Source: Tenacibaculum sp. 190130A14a
GTDB taxonomy: Bacteria; Bacteroidota; Bacteroidia; Flavobacteriales; Flavobacteriaceae
DNA: 64,000 nucleotides
Assembly: GCF_964048965.1 (NCBI RefSeq)
Contig: NZ_OZ040189.1
Location: forward strand, 806,001 to 870,000
Direction: 5' to 3'
This document shows, piece after piece, positions 17,665-26,248 of the stretch (positions are counted from its first letter, which is position 1; every line of letters starts with the position of its first letter). A program made the translations under genes and the position numbers. The notes beneath the pieces are model-generated. The model was given only the letters and a program-made list of their open reading frames with translations. It searched no databases and had not been told where the DNA came from.

Positions 17665-18585
17665 ATGGCAAAAAAGATAAAAGATCCAGGGTTAGGACAT
17701 AACTCCAAGAAAAATATCAAGGGGATTGTAAATAAAGATGGGAGTTCTAATGTGATTCATCTTAATAAAAAGTTCAATTTAGATGATTTATATACCTTCT
17801 TTATAGAGTTAACTTGGTGGCAGTTTTTCCTTTTTGTGTTATTAGGATATACCTTACTTAATATTGTGTTTGGTTTTGTGTATATGGCCATAGGTATAGA
17901 AGAAATCACTCCTTCGAGAGGTAATTTTATCGATGATTTTTTAAATGGATTCTTTTTTAGTGCACAAACATTAACAACAGTGGGGTACGGTGGAATTGCA
18001 CCGCAAGGAGTAACAGCCAATATGATAGCTGCGTTTGAAGCTATGATAGGATTACTTAGTTTTTCATTTATTACGGGGCTATTGTACGGTCGATTTTCAA
18101 AAGCGAAAGCAGCAATTCACTTTAGTGATAATGTAATTTTAAGAGATTTTAAAGAACACAGAGCAATCATGTTTCGTTTAATGAATAGTAGAAAAACGGT
18201 AATGATAGAGCCAGAAATTACGGTAACACTTTCTATAAATGAGAAAAATAAAGAAGGAGAATATAAAAGAGAGTTTTATCGATTAAAGCTAGAACGCGAT
18301 AAGATTATGTATTTACCAACGGTTTGGACCATTGTGCATGAAGTTGATGATAAAAGTCCATTATTCAAATATTCAGATAAAGAAATAGAAAATCTAGAAG
18401 CAAAATTGTATGTGCTTATTCAGTATCATGAAGAATCATTTGGACAAAAAGTATATCAAATGACTTCCTATGATTTTGCAGAACTGCAATCTGGAGTGAA
18501 ATACACTCCGTCTTTTAGTTTTGATAATGAAGGGTACACTATTTTAGATCACGATAAGCTAAATGAAGTGATACCGATGGATTAA
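17665..18585 (+). CDS. Inward-rectifier-type potassium channel (KirBac-like)
   Basis: An integral-membrane potassium channel. Residues about 53-78 and 120-142 are the two transmembrane helices, and between them is a pore helix with the filter TLTTVGYGG (about 102-110). The C-terminal half (about 145-300) is the beta-rich cytoplasmic domain of Kir channels, with RLMNSRKTVMIEPEITVTL as the conserved start and FAELQSGVKY near the end. I chose the ATG at 17665; a GTG nine bases upstream is also possible. The gene is tail to tail with a small membrane-protein gene. The gating ligand is unknown, although family members respond to lipids or pH. Confidence 0.9.
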   Translation: MAKKIKDPGLGHNSKKNIKGIVNKDGSSNVIHLNKKFNLDDLYTFFIELTWWQFFLFVLLGYTLLNIVFGFVYMAIGIEEITPSRGNFIDDFLNGFFFSAQTLTTVGYGGIAPQGVTANMIAAFEAMIGLLSFSFITGLLYGRFSKAKAAIHFSDNVILRDFKEHRAIMFRLMNSRKTVMIEPEITVTLSINEKNKEGEYKREFYRLKLERDKIMYLPTVWTIVHEVDDKSPLFKYSDKEIENLEAKLYVLIQYHEESFGQKVYQMTSYDFAELQSGVKYTPSFSFDNEGYTILDHDKLNEVIPMD

Positions 18586-18586
18586 T

Positions 18587-18802
18587 TTACCCCTTGATTA
18601 AAAACTTCGAAAGAAATAAGAAACCAATAACAGCAATTATACCAATAGCTACATATAATGCTCCGTTTTGATAATGTTTCTTGTTGTTTTTAGCATCTTT
18701 CTTATAACTAAAAAGCATCATAGCAACAAAAGCAATTACAAATAAACTAGCAAAAATAATTCTTCCAGTAGTAAACATCTTAGCAGCAATAAGCGTAAAC
18801 AT
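18587..18802 (-). CDS. Small two-helix membrane protein, 71 aa
   Basis: An unrecognised 71-residue protein with two transmembrane helices (about 12-32 and 47-66) separated by a very basic loop (YKKDAKNNKKHYQ). The positive-inside rule puts the loop in the cytoplasm. Similar tiny proteins occur throughout flavobacteria without a function. Its stop is one base from that of the potassium channel on the other strand. Confidence 0.7.
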   Translation of the reverse strand: MFTLIAAKMFTTGRIIFASLFVIAFVAMMLFSYKKDAKNNKKHYQNGALYVAIGIIAVIGFLFLSKFLIKG

Positions 18803-18929
18803 AATATTTTATATTTTTAAGCAAAATTACATAGAATCTGTGAGATATTGGTAGAAATACTATTTGTAAATTGTAGGCTATTCTGAATATGTTTTTAGAT
18901 TGTTATTAACCTTATTTAATTTTATTTAA

Positions 18930-19652
18930 ATGAAAAAAGCTATTGTTTTTGGTGCAACTTCAGGAATAGGAAAAGCCCTAACCGAACTTTTGGTAAAAGA
19001 CAACTATATGGTTGCAATAACAGGTCGTCGGTTAGAAAAGCTAGAAGCCTTAAAGAAAGCTTATCCAACACAAATTTTGGTAAAGCAAAATGATATTCAA
19101 CAAGTAGCGGATGTAGAAAAAGTGTTTCATGAGATTGTCGAAACATTTAAAGAAGTAGATTTGATTATTCAATCTTCAGGAGTAGGTTTTGTAAACTCTA
19201 AGCTAATTTGGGAAAAGGAAAATGAAACCATTCAAACCAATGTAGTTGGTGTAACAAAGCTATATGATTTGGCATACAATCTATTTCGTAAACAAGAATT
19301 CGGGCATTTGGTAGGAATTTCATCAATAGCATCTTTGAGAGGTAATAGAGCAGCACCTGCATATTTTGCTTCAAAGGCGTATCAAAAAGCCTATTTGGAA
19401 AGTTTATACATTAAAACAAAATCTATCAAATCTAGAAAGGTGTTTATTACCGATATTCGACCTGGTTTTGTAGATACAGCAATGGCGCTAGGAGACGGAA
19501 TTTTTTGGATGGTTCCATTAGAAAAAGCTACAAAACAAATTTATTCAGCAATAAAAAAAAGAAGGAGGGTAGCCTATATTTCAAAAAGATGGAGGCTCAT
19601 TGCATGGGTGTTAAAATTAGTACCTTCTTGGATGTTAAAACTAGCAACATAA
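18930..19652 (+). CDS. Short-chain dehydrogenase/reductase
   Basis: An NAD(P)-dependent oxidoreductase of the classical SDR family. The cofactor motif is GATSGIGKALTELL (residues 8-21). The Arg pair in TGRRLEKLE suggests NADP(H). The active site is Ser in VGISSIASLRG with Tyr and Lys in YFASKAYQK; note that the usual YxxxK spacing is read here as Y-F-A-S-K. Length is 240 residues. The HAD hydrolase gene follows after four bases and the NTP pyrophosphohydrolase soon after, giving a three-gene operon. Substrate unknown. Confidence 0.88.
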   Translation: MKKAIVFGATSGIGKALTELLVKDNYMVAITGRRLEKLEALKKAYPTQILVKQNDIQQVADVEKVFHEIVETFKEVDLIIQSSGVGFVNSKLIWEKENETIQTNVVGVTKLYDLAYNLFRKQEFGHLVGISSIASLRGNRAAPAYFASKAYQKAYLESLYIKTKSIKSRKVFITDIRPGFVDTAMALGDGIFWMVPLEKATKQIYSAIKKRRRVAYISKRWRLIAWVLKLVPSWMLKLAT

Positions 19653-19656
19653 TTTT

Positions 19657-20337
19657 ATGAGAAAGAAAAATCTAATCGTTTTTGATATAGATGATACGCT
19701 AACAAAAAGCGAAAATCAGCATCAAACAGCATTCGTAGAGGCAATGCTTGGTATAGGAATAACTGAAATAAATAAAGATTGGAAGTCGTATAAAAACATG
19801 ACAGATAGTTATATTCTAAAGAAAAATTTCGAACGTAACTTTCATAAAGAATTTAATTTTTCTGCAATGCCTCAATTTGAGGAAAAAATGACAGCACATT
19901 TATGCTCTTTACCTGAAACAGAAGAAATAGCTGGTGCGGGAGCGATTATCAATTTTTTTATGAAAGAAACTGATTATGCTATTTGTTTTGCAACAGGGTC
20001 ATTATTAGAACCGGCATTAATAAAGTTGCAACAAGCCAAGATTAACTTTATACCAGATGTAATTGAAACGGCAAGTAGTTTTTATACAAGAGAAGAAATT
20101 GTAACCTCTGCTATTACAAAAGCAAGCAATTATTTTGGTGTGGAGAATTTCGAAAATATTATTTCCGTAGGAGATGGTATTTGGGATTTACGAACAGCTA
20201 AAAATCTAAACTTACATTTTTTAGGAATTAGAAATAAAAATTTATCAGATTTTAAAGAAGAAGGTATAAAAAGTCATATTGAAGATTGGAGTTCATTTGA
20301 TTTTAAAAAAGTACAAACAGAATTAGGAATTATATAA
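19657..20337 (+). CDS. HAD-superfamily hydrolase
   Basis: A phosphatase-like enzyme of the haloacid dehalogenase superfamily. Motif I is VFDIDDTLTKSE (residues 8-19), with the nucleophile and acid in DIDDT. Motif II is the Thr/Ser of FATGSLLE near 112-119, and motif IV is the acidic VGDGIWDLRTA near residue 173. A helical cap lies between motifs I and II, as in phosphoglycolate phosphatase-like subfamily I members. It is in a tight rightward operon with an SDR and a MazG-like gene. A house-cleaning role on nucleotides or sugar phosphates is possible but not shown. Confidence 0.85.
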   Translation: MRKKNLIVFDIDDTLTKSENQHQTAFVEAMLGIGITEINKDWKSYKNMTDSYILKKNFERNFHKEFNFSAMPQFEEKMTAHLCSLPETEEIAGAGAIINFFMKETDYAICFATGSLLEPALIKLQQAKINFIPDVIETASSFYTREEIVTSAITKASNYFGVENFENIISVGDGIWDLRTAKNLNLHFLGIRNKNLSDFKEEGIKSHIEDWSSFDFKKVQTELGII

Positions 20338-20349
20338 TATAACACAGGA

Positions 20350-20736
20350 ATGAAAAGTAAAATAAACGCAGTACACGAGTTTCATACAGCATTCGGATTA
20401 GGAATTAAAAACGAACCAACAGCGAGTATTGGTAAAGATAGAAATACACTTCGTTTTAATTTAATGAAAGAAGAAAATGAAGAGTATTTTGAAGCAGCTC
20501 AAAATAATGATTTGGTTGAGGTAGCAGATGCCTTGGGAGATATGTTATATATTTTATGTGGTACAATTATAGAGCATGGAATGCAACATAAAATAGAAGA
20601 GGTTTTTAATGAGATTCAACGAAGTAATATGAGTAAGTTAGGTGAAGACGGAAAACCAATTTACAGAGAAGATGGAAAGGTCTTAAAAGGACCTAATTAC
20701 TTTAAGCCAAATATTAAAGAAATCTTAGAAAACTAA
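20350..20736 (+). CDS. MazG-like nucleoside triphosphate pyrophosphohydrolase
   Basis: An all-alpha NTP pyrophosphatase of about 128 residues. The metal-binding pattern is seen in LMKEENEEYFEA (residues about 38-49) and VADALGDMLYILCG (about 58-71), giving the EExxE and ExxD arrangement of the superfamily. The C-terminal part (EIQRSNMSKLGEDGKPIYREDGKV) is typical of the phage/Bacteroidota subgroup that resembles HisE and MazG. It likely cleans up non-canonical nucleotides. It is the last gene of the operon, with a terminator overlapping its stop. Confidence 0.85.
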   Translation: MKSKINAVHEFHTAFGLGIKNEPTASIGKDRNTLRFNLMKEENEEYFEAAQNNDLVEVADALGDMLYILCGTIIEHGMQHKIEEVFNEIQRSNMSKLGEDGKPIYREDGKVLKGPNYFKPNIKEILEN

Positions 20737-20761
20737 AAAGTCAGCATATAGCTGACTTTTT
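20735..20761. terminator. Bidirectional terminator
   Basis: Eleven-base perfect arms (AAAAAGTCAGC at 20735-20745 and its complement at 20751-20761) enclose a 5-base loop, between convergent genes ending at 20736 and 20761. Confidence 0.85.
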
Positions 20762-21636
20762 TATTTTTCTAGTATTCTTTCTAATTCTGATGACAGTGTT
20801 TTTACACTGTTTACCATTTTTAATATTTTTCCATCCTCATCAACTATTAAGTGAGAAGGATATTGTTTAACCTTTAACTTTTTAGCCATATAGTCTTTTT
20901 GCATAGGGATGGTTGAAAACTTAAATGGTTTGGTTTTTAAAAACTCAGCTAGTTTATCTTTTTCATCAAAAGCCAAACTGATAAATTCAATATTTTCATC
21001 TTTATATTTATCTACTAAGTCATTTAACTCAGGAAACTCTTCAACACAAATTTTACAAGTAATAAACCAGCACTTTAATACTAACATTTTTCCTTTTGTA
21101 TCAGCTTTATTGTGCGACTTACCGTTGATGTCTACAAAGTCATATGTTGGAAGTTTTTTTCCTTCCATTTTGTAGTAGCTATTCGCCATAGAAGCTTTTC
21201 CTTGAATCGATTTTTTAATTTTTGGATCAGCGTCACTGTTTAAAGGAGTTAACTTATAGTAGTCTTTTCCTTCTTGTTGCATTTTTACAGGGATATAAGC
21301 TCCCGTTCTTAATAATGCTAAGAAAATACTTTTCTTTACTTCCTCTCCTTTTTCATCTAAACCACTAAATGAAGACATTAAATCTACATTGTTTTTGGTG
21401 TAGTTGTTCCAGTCAGCATAGCTTTTTTGAATTGCTTCTTCTTCACCAGAAGGTTTTGCAGTGTTTGTTTTACTTGCTGTGGTGTTTTCCTTTTTACTTT
21501 TCTTGGCAGTTTTCTTTTTAGCAGTCTTTGTTTTTGAGTTGTTTGTTGCAGGAACAATATTTAAATTGTTCAAAGCAAACGTGGTAGCTCCAAAACTTAA
21601 AATAGTTGCTAATAATGCCGGAATTAGGTTTTTCAT
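20761..21636 (-). CDS. TlpA-like thioredoxin-fold protein, exported
   Basis: An exported protein with a redoxin/TlpA domain. Residues 1-25 form a signal peptide; the segment that follows (about 30-65) is a Lys/Thr/Ser/Ala-rich low-complexity linker. The middle part (about 65-155) is unassigned. The thioredoxin fold starts at LPTYDFVDINGKSHN and carries the active site CWFITCKIC near residue 193, i.e. Cys-Lys-Ile-Cys preceded by another Cys. The cis-Pro region is KQYPSHLIVDEDG. It probably reduces or shuffles periplasmic disulfides; substrate unknown. It is convergent with the MazG-like gene. Confidence 0.85.
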   Translation of the reverse strand: MKNLIPALLATILSFGATTFALNNLNIVPATNNSKTKTAKKKTAKKSKKENTTASKTNTAKPSGEEEAIQKSYADWNNYTKNNVDLMSSFSGLDEKGEEVKKSIFLALLRTGAYIPVKMQQEGKDYYKLTPLNSDADPKIKKSIQGKASMANSYYKMEGKKLPTYDFVDINGKSHNKADTKGKMLVLKCWFITCKICVEEFPELNDLVDKYKDENIEFISLAFDEKDKLAEFLKTKPFKFSTIPMQKDYMAKKLKVKQYPSHLIVDEDGKILKMVNSVKTLSSELERILEK

Positions 21637-21703
21637 ATTTCCCCTATTTGTTATGAAAAAGTGTTTTTTAGTACTACTAATATAGTGTTTTTTAACATAA
21701 AAA

Positions 21704-22753
21704 CTAAATTTTCACACGCCATCCGTGGTTGTCGTTACTTTTGTTGTATTGAATATTTAACAGTTTTTCTTTAAAAAGAGAAGCATAAGAATTTTTTAAA
21801 ACAGGTAATTCAAAAGCATCTGAATTGTGTTTGAATCCTTTAATTGGATTAATTACGGCAGCAGTACCTGAACCAAAAATTTCCTTCAATTCTCCATTGT
21901 TTGCTGCCTCTTTGATTTCAGCAACTGAAACACGTCTTACTTCTACGTCAATATTATTGTCTTCTGCTAATTGAATAATAGATTTTCTAGTAATTCCATC
22001 TAAAATTCGATCGTTGTTAGGAGCAGTGATTAACTTGTCGCCAACTCTAAAGAATATATTCATTGTACCTGCCTCTTCAAGATACTCATGCGTACTCGCA
22101 TCTGTCCAAATAATTTGTTGGTATCCTTCTTTGTGAGCTAGACTTGTCGGATAAAATTGAGCAGCATAGTTTCCAGCAGCTTTAGCATAACCAACACCAC
22201 CATCAGCAGCTCTACTATATTTTTCTGCCATAATTACACGTACATCTCCAGCATAATATGATTGAGCAGGAGAGCAGATAATAATAAATTTATATTCTTC
22301 AGCAGGAGAAGCAGCGATAGCTCCTTCAGTAGCTATAATAAATGGTCTTATGTATAAAGAGTTACCAAAACCTTTTTTAATCCAATCATTGTCAATTTTA
22401 AGTAACTGTTTTAACCCGTCTATAAATACATTTTCAGGTACAGGGGGCATAGCTAAACGTTCACCAGATTTGTTTAAACGTTTAAAATTTTCATCAGGTC
22501 TAAATAAGAAAACATCGTCATTATCGTCTTTAAAAGCTTTCATACCCTCAAAAACTGCTTGTCCATAATGAAAAACTCTTGCAGAAGGCTCAAAGCTAAT
22601 AGGTGCGTAAGGCATTATACTTGGTGTTTGCCATGCTCCGTCTTTAAAATCACAAACCAGCATATGATCTGTAAAAACCCTTCCGAAATTTAAATTATTA
22701 AAATCGACAGTGTCAATTTTAGATTGTTGTATTAGTTGTGTGTTAATGTTCAT
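21704..22753 (-). CDS. ilvE: Branched-chain-amino-acid aminotransferase
   Basis: A PLP enzyme of fold type IV that interconverts Leu, Ile and Val with their 2-oxo acids. The family signature includes FEPSARVFHYGQAVFEGMKA (about residues 51-70). The PLP lysine sits in GVGYAKAAGNYA near residue 193, and the signature segment EAGTMNIFF continues to ITAPNNDRILDGITR. Length is 349 residues, typical of the long eukaryote-like form. The gene stands alone, divergent from a DUF4920 lipoprotein gene. Confidence 0.96.
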   Translation of the reverse strand: MNINTQLIQQSKIDTVDFNNLNFGRVFTDHMLVCDFKDGAWQTPSIMPYAPISFEPSARVFHYGQAVFEGMKAFKDDNDDVFLFRPDENFKRLNKSGERLAMPPVPENVFIDGLKQLLKIDNDWIKKGFGNSLYIRPFIIATEGAIAASPAEEYKFIIICSPAQSYYAGDVRVIMAEKYSRAADGGVGYAKAAGNYAAQFYPTSLAHKEGYQQIIWTDASTHEYLEEAGTMNIFFRVGDKLITAPNNDRILDGITRKSIIQLAEDNNIDVEVRRVSVAEIKEAANNGELKEIFGSGTAAVINPIKGFKHNSDAFELPVLKNSYASLFKEKLLNIQYNKSNDNHGWRVKI

Positions 22754-22840
22754 AAAAATTGCATTTAAGAAGCGCTACGAAGGTACAAAAAGTACATTGA
22801 TAATTAGTGTATTATTGGTTAAAGCTATTTGATTATTAGC

Positions 22841-22848
22841 TATCTTTG
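22841..22848 (+). promoter_or_regulatory. Promoter box for the DUF4920 gene
   Basis: TATCTTTG is an exact TAnnTTTG match 28 bases before the ATG at 22877. A TTG at 22815-22817 lies 23 bases upstream, slightly farther than usual. Confidence 0.5.
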
Positions 22849-22876
22849 TTGTATTGTTTTAACTAAATTATTGATA

Positions 22877-23398
22877 ATGAAAAAACTACTGTTTTATAGT
22901 CTGTCTTTAATGTTTTTACTTACAGGATGTAAAGTCGAAAAAAATGAAGAGAAAGAAAAGAAAGAGGAAGTAAAAGCAATTGAGCTCGTTTCTTTTGGAA
23001 AGGAAATTTCTGCCGATCATGCTATTAGTAAAGAAGATATGGCTAAGAAATTTGAAACGATGAATGTTGGTGATACCCTTGATGTAAAATTTATGGGTGA
23101 AATAGGAGAGGTATGTCAGAAAAAAGGATGCTGGATTAAAGTTCCTTTAGATGAGAAAAAAACATCTTTTGTAAAGTTTAAAGATTATGCATTCTTTATG
23201 CCTTTTAACTCTGCAAAAAGCAAGGTGATTTTAAATGGAAAAGCATTTAAAAGCGAAGTTTCTGTAGAAGAATTACAACACTATGCTAAAGATGCTGGAA
23301 AATCTGAAGAAGAAATAGCAAAAATTACAGAACCGAAAGTAACGTATTCTTTCTTAGCTGATGGAGTATTGTTGGAGGCAAAAGCAGATGAAGAATAA
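22877..23398 (+). CDS. DUF4920 lipoprotein
   Basis: A 173-residue lipoprotein. The ATG at 22877 is chosen because MKKLLFYSLSLMFLLTGC is a textbook lipoprotein signal; a start 48 bases upstream would spoil it. After a Glu/Lys linker comes the DUF4920 domain, marked by FMGEIGEVCQKKGCWIKV and KFKDYAFFMPF. The Cys-x-x-x-Gly-Cys-Trp pair may bind a metal or form a disulfide. Members are widespread in Bacteroidota with no fixed function. It overlaps the next gene, a haem-binding lipoprotein, by 11 bases, so the two are translationally coupled and may form an envelope redox or metal pair (inference). Confidence 0.8.
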   Translation: MKKLLFYSLSLMFLLTGCKVEKNEEKEKKEEVKAIELVSFGKEISADHAISKEDMAKKFETMNVGDTLDVKFMGEIGEVCQKKGCWIKVPLDEKKTSFVKFKDYAFFMPFNSAKSKVILNGKAFKSEVSVEELQHYAKDAGKSEEEIAKITEPKVTYSFLADGVLLEAKADEE

Positions 23399-23831
23399 AT
23401 TTTTATTGGGACTTTTTTTAAGTTTGATGATTGGTTGTCAATCAAAAAAAGAAACAAAAGAAATAAAGATTGTAAAAAAGATTCCGTCAAATTTTCAGAT
23501 GTATAAAACATCTGAAATGGCGGAGCTTATGAGGAATATGTTGGCAAAGAACAAGGAAGTTCGAGAGCAGATCATTGACGGGAAAGAAATTGGTGATTTT
23601 AATAAAGAGTATATTAAAATACATACAGCAAAGTTGACCGATAGTACTGATTATGATGAAACTTTTTTAACATTTGCAAAGCATTTTGAACAAACACATA
23701 GAGCTTTGTTTGAAGTAAGCAAAGAAGAAAGAAAAGAGCAATATAACAATGCTATTGAATCTTGTATTGCATGTCATCAAGTCAAGTGTAGAGGACCAAT
23801 TCCGCGAATTGAGAAATTATTGATTAAATAA
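23388..23831 (+). CDS. Small c-type haem-binding lipoprotein
   Basis: A 147-residue lipoprotein beginning at the ATG at 23388 (signal LFLSLMIGC). The only cysteines after the lipidation site are in CIACHQVKC near the C terminus, where CIACH is a standard covalent haem-c site. A Met or His upstream would be the axial ligand. The chain before it is helical (MAELMRNMLAKNKEVREQI), which suggests a cytochrome c'-like four-helix bundle with the haem near the end. It overlaps the DUF4920 gene by 11 bases and mnmD follows two bases after its stop. An electron-transfer role is inferred from the motif alone. Confidence 0.8.
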   Translation: MKNKFLLGLFLSLMIGCQSKKETKEIKIVKKIPSNFQMYKTSEMAELMRNMLAKNKEVREQIIDGKEIGDFNKEYIKIHTAKLTDSTDYDETFLTFAKHFEQTHRALFEVSKEERKEQYNNAIESCIACHQVKCRGPIPRIEKLLIK

Positions 23832-23832
23832 T

Positions 23833-24492
23833 TTGAAGCGAGAAATAATCATAACATCCGATGGTTCTACAACCATTCATTTACCCGACTGGAACGAGCA
23901 GTATCATTCGAAACATGGTGCTATTCAAGAAGCGTATCATGTATTTATTAAGAGTGGATTAGAAGTAGTAACGAACAATAAAGTTGCTATTTTAGAAATC
24001 GGGTTTGGAACCGGTTTAAATTGTTTTATTACTTTTTTAGAAGCAAAGAAACCAATTGAATATGTAGGAGTTGAGGCCTATCCAGTAGCACAAGATGAGG
24101 TTGAGAAGCTCAATTATGTAGCTGAATTAGACGCAAAAGAGCATCAAGGTGTTTTTGATAAGATTCATAAAGTTTCTTGGGAAGAAAGACATCAAATTAC
24201 TACAGATTTTCAACTAACAAAAAGAGAGCAGTTCTTTAAAGATATTGATGATAAAGAAATGTTTGATTTGATTTATTTCGATGCTTTTGGAGCTAGGGTA
24301 CAACCTGAACTTTGGACTGAAGAAATCTTTAAGAAAATGTATGAGGCATTAGTTCCTAACGGAATTTTAGTAACCTATGCTGCCAAAGGGAGTGTACGCA
24401 GAGCCATGCAAGCAGTTGGGTTTTCGGTAGAAAGATTACCAGGGCCTCCGGGTAAACGCGAAATGCTACGAGCTACTAAACCTGAATTGTAA
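23833..24492 (+). CDS. mnmD: tRNA 5-methylaminomethyl-2-thiouridine methyltransferase MnmD
   Basis: A SAM-dependent methyltransferase completing mnm5s2U at the wobble position of certain tRNAs; in E. coli this is the N-terminal half of MnmC. Here it is free-standing, without the oxidase half, as in other Bacteroidota. The family signature SKHGAIQEAYHVFIKSGL lies near residues 26-43, the SAM motif I is ILEIGFGTGLN (about 54-64), and DLIYFDAFGARVQPELWT is the catalytic region. The start is TTG at 23833, two bases after the previous stop; no ATG lies close. The C-terminal RLPGPPGKREMLRA is diagnostic. Confidence 0.92.
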   Translation: MKREIIITSDGSTTIHLPDWNEQYHSKHGAIQEAYHVFIKSGLEVVTNNKVAILEIGFGTGLNCFITFLEAKKPIEYVGVEAYPVAQDEVEKLNYVAELDAKEHQGVFDKIHKVSWEERHQITTDFQLTKREQFFKDIDDKEMFDLIYFDAFGARVQPELWTEEIFKKMYEALVPNGILVTYAAKGSVRRAMQAVGFSVERLPGPPGKREMLRATKPEL

Positions 24493-24517
24493 GCTAACTT
24501 TTTATACTTAAAGAAAA

Positions 24518-25252
24518 TTATAACTCTTGTTGAATAGTTCCCGTAATTTCTAAATTGTTTTTTTGAACGAAAGCAATTAATCTTAAACGAGTTTCGTTGT
24601 TAAACTTTTTAGGAATTTCAATAGAAATGTTTCCGGGGGATGAAGATAGTGGGGTAGTTAACTGATTTAAAACAATATTGCTATTCGTAATTTCTCTATT
24701 TCTATTTTCTCCGCTTTTTACAAGTGTAGATTTTCGTTCTAAAACTAGCGCAAACACAATATTCTTGTTTTCAATATTTCCTGTTACTGCGTAGTTAACT
24801 TTTATTGTGTGCTTTGTTTTTTGTACTTCAGGTAAAGAAATTGTATTTGAGGCAATGTTAGAAGTATATCCTCGGAGAATTCTTTGAACACGTGCTTGAT
24901 TAGAACCTACAAAATGCTCATTTCCGTTTACAACCAATTGTGGAGTATATACTCTGTTTTTTCTGAATTTTTTACCATAGGCATATTGAATTTTGGTAAA
25001 TTCTTTTGAGCTAAAAGGATCATTCCAGCCAATATAATTCCAATAATCAACATGGTATGACAGAATAGAGATGTTCTTATCTTGTGTTTCTTTTTTAATT
25101 TCTTCTAGAAGCGCATCTGCTGGCGGACAACTACTACAACCCTGAGAAGTAAATAATTGTAAAACTAAATAGGGTGTTTGAGTTTTTGTGGTAGTGGTTT
25201 GAGCATAAAGAGAAAAGTGAAACATTACAGCTAAAAAAAGAAATCTCGTCAT
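24518..25252 (-). CDS. DUF1223 secreted protein
   Basis: A thioredoxin-like family of exported proteins with no confirmed activity. The signal peptide is residues 1-18 (MTRFLFLAVMFHFSLYAQ). The conserved front VLQLFTSQGCSSCPPADALL carries a CxxC (Cys-Ser-Ser-Cys), followed by SYHVDYWNYIGWNDPFSS, both hallmarks of DUF1223. The second half is a beta-rich domain (about 150-240). The CxxC suggests redox or metal chemistry in the periplasm. It is convergent with mnmD and not part of a visible operon. Confidence 0.85.
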   Translation of the reverse strand: MTRFLFLAVMFHFSLYAQTTTTKTQTPYLVLQLFTSQGCSSCPPADALLEEIKKETQDKNISILSYHVDYWNYIGWNDPFSSKEFTKIQYAYGKKFRKNRVYTPQLVVNGNEHFVGSNQARVQRILRGYTSNIASNTISLPEVQKTKHTIKVNYAVTGNIENKNIVFALVLERKSTLVKSGENRNREITNSNIVLNQLTTPLSSSPGNISIEIPKKFNNETRLRLIAFVQKNNLEITGTIQQEL

Positions 25253-25357
25253 AAAAATAAGGTTTGTTGATTTAGGCGGATTAAAAAGGAAAACCTTACT
25301 TTTTTAATTCTTTTCAGAATAGAATATCTATCTTCGAAGCGTAAAATACTTGTAGAA

Positions 25358-25489
25358 ATGAAGTTCGAAAAAAGATTTGGTAATAGAAAACGCACTAATC
25401 CTAAAAAAGGATTGTTTTTAGTACTTCTATTAATTATTGTACTGTATTTATTTTTTAATGCTGAAAAGTTTTTAGAAAAGATCTTATAA
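25358..25489 (+). CDS. Small single-pass membrane protein, 43 aa
   Basis: A short ORF with a strongly basic N terminus (KRFGNRKRTNPKK, residues 5-17), one transmembrane helix (about 18-34) and a charged end (AEKFLEKIL). The stop codon abuts the trmN6 start directly (TAA then ATG), so the two are coupled. Its unassigned gap position, clean topology and tight fit to trmN6 argue that it is real. Function unknown. Confidence 0.6.
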   Translation: MKFEKRFGNRKRTNPKKGLFLVLLLIIVLYLFFNAEKFLEKIL

Positions 25490-26209
25490 ATGAAACCATT
25501 TCAATTTAAAGAGTTTGTGGTACATCAAGATAAAACTGCAATGAAGGTAGGTACCGATGGAGTTTTATTAGGAGCTTGGTGTGAGTTAGGTGAATATCCG
25601 GATGCAATGTTAGACATAGGTTCTGGTACAGGTGTAATTGGATTAATGTTAGCACAGCGAAGTGATGCTATGACAATTGATGCCGTAGAGGTGGATGAAA
25701 ATGCTTATGAGCAAACTGTAGAAAATTTTGAGCGATCAGATTGGGGAGATCGATTGTTTTGTTACAATGCCTCTTTTGATGAATTTGCAGAGGAAATGGC
25801 AGAAGAGGAAGAACAGTATGATGTGATTGTTTCTAATCCACCATTCTATACAGATACCTTTGAATCGGAGGATGAAGCTAGAAATAAAGCAAGATTTACT
25901 TCTTCATTATCTTTTGAATCTTTAATTAACGGAGTTTCTAAATTGTTATCTGAAAACGGGGTATTTTCAGTAATCATTCCATTTAAAGAAGAAAGTAATT
26001 TTATTGAATTGGCTAAAAAGCACAATCTGTTTGCTAAAAAAATATGCAGAGTTCGAGGTAATGAAACTTCTGAGATTAAAAGAAGTTTATTAGCATTTAC
26101 TTTTACCGAAACTTCGGTTGCGGAAGAGGAATTAATCATTGAAAAAGAAAGGCACCAGTATACTGATGCCTATATTAATCTTACCAAAGAGTTTTACTTG
26201 AAAATGTAA
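25490..26209 (+). CDS. trmN6: tRNA1(Val) adenine-N6 methyltransferase (TrmN6/YfiC type)
   Basis: A SAM-dependent methyltransferase that makes m6A37 in tRNA1(Val) in E. coli. The N terminus FKEFVVHQDKTAMKVGTDGVLLG (residues 6-28) and SAM motif I MLDIGSGTGVIGL (about 42-54) are typical. The catalytic NPPF motif occurs in IVSNPPFYTD (Asn at 117), marking an amino methyltransferase acting on exocyclic nitrogen. Length is 239 residues. The TAA of the small membrane-protein gene abuts its ATG. The exact tRNA target is inferred from the family. Confidence 0.9.
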   Translation: MKPFQFKEFVVHQDKTAMKVGTDGVLLGAWCELGEYPDAMLDIGSGTGVIGLMLAQRSDAMTIDAVEVDENAYEQTVENFERSDWGDRLFCYNASFDEFAEEMAEEEEQYDVIVSNPPFYTDTFESEDEARNKARFTSSLSFESLINGVSKLLSENGVFSVIIPFKEESNFIELAKKHNLFAKKICRVRGNETSEIKRSLLAFTFTETSVAEEELIIEKERHQYTDAYINLTKEFYLKM

Positions 26210-26248
26210 TGTTTTGTTGTTAGTTTTTAGAAACTGTTTGCAAAATCG

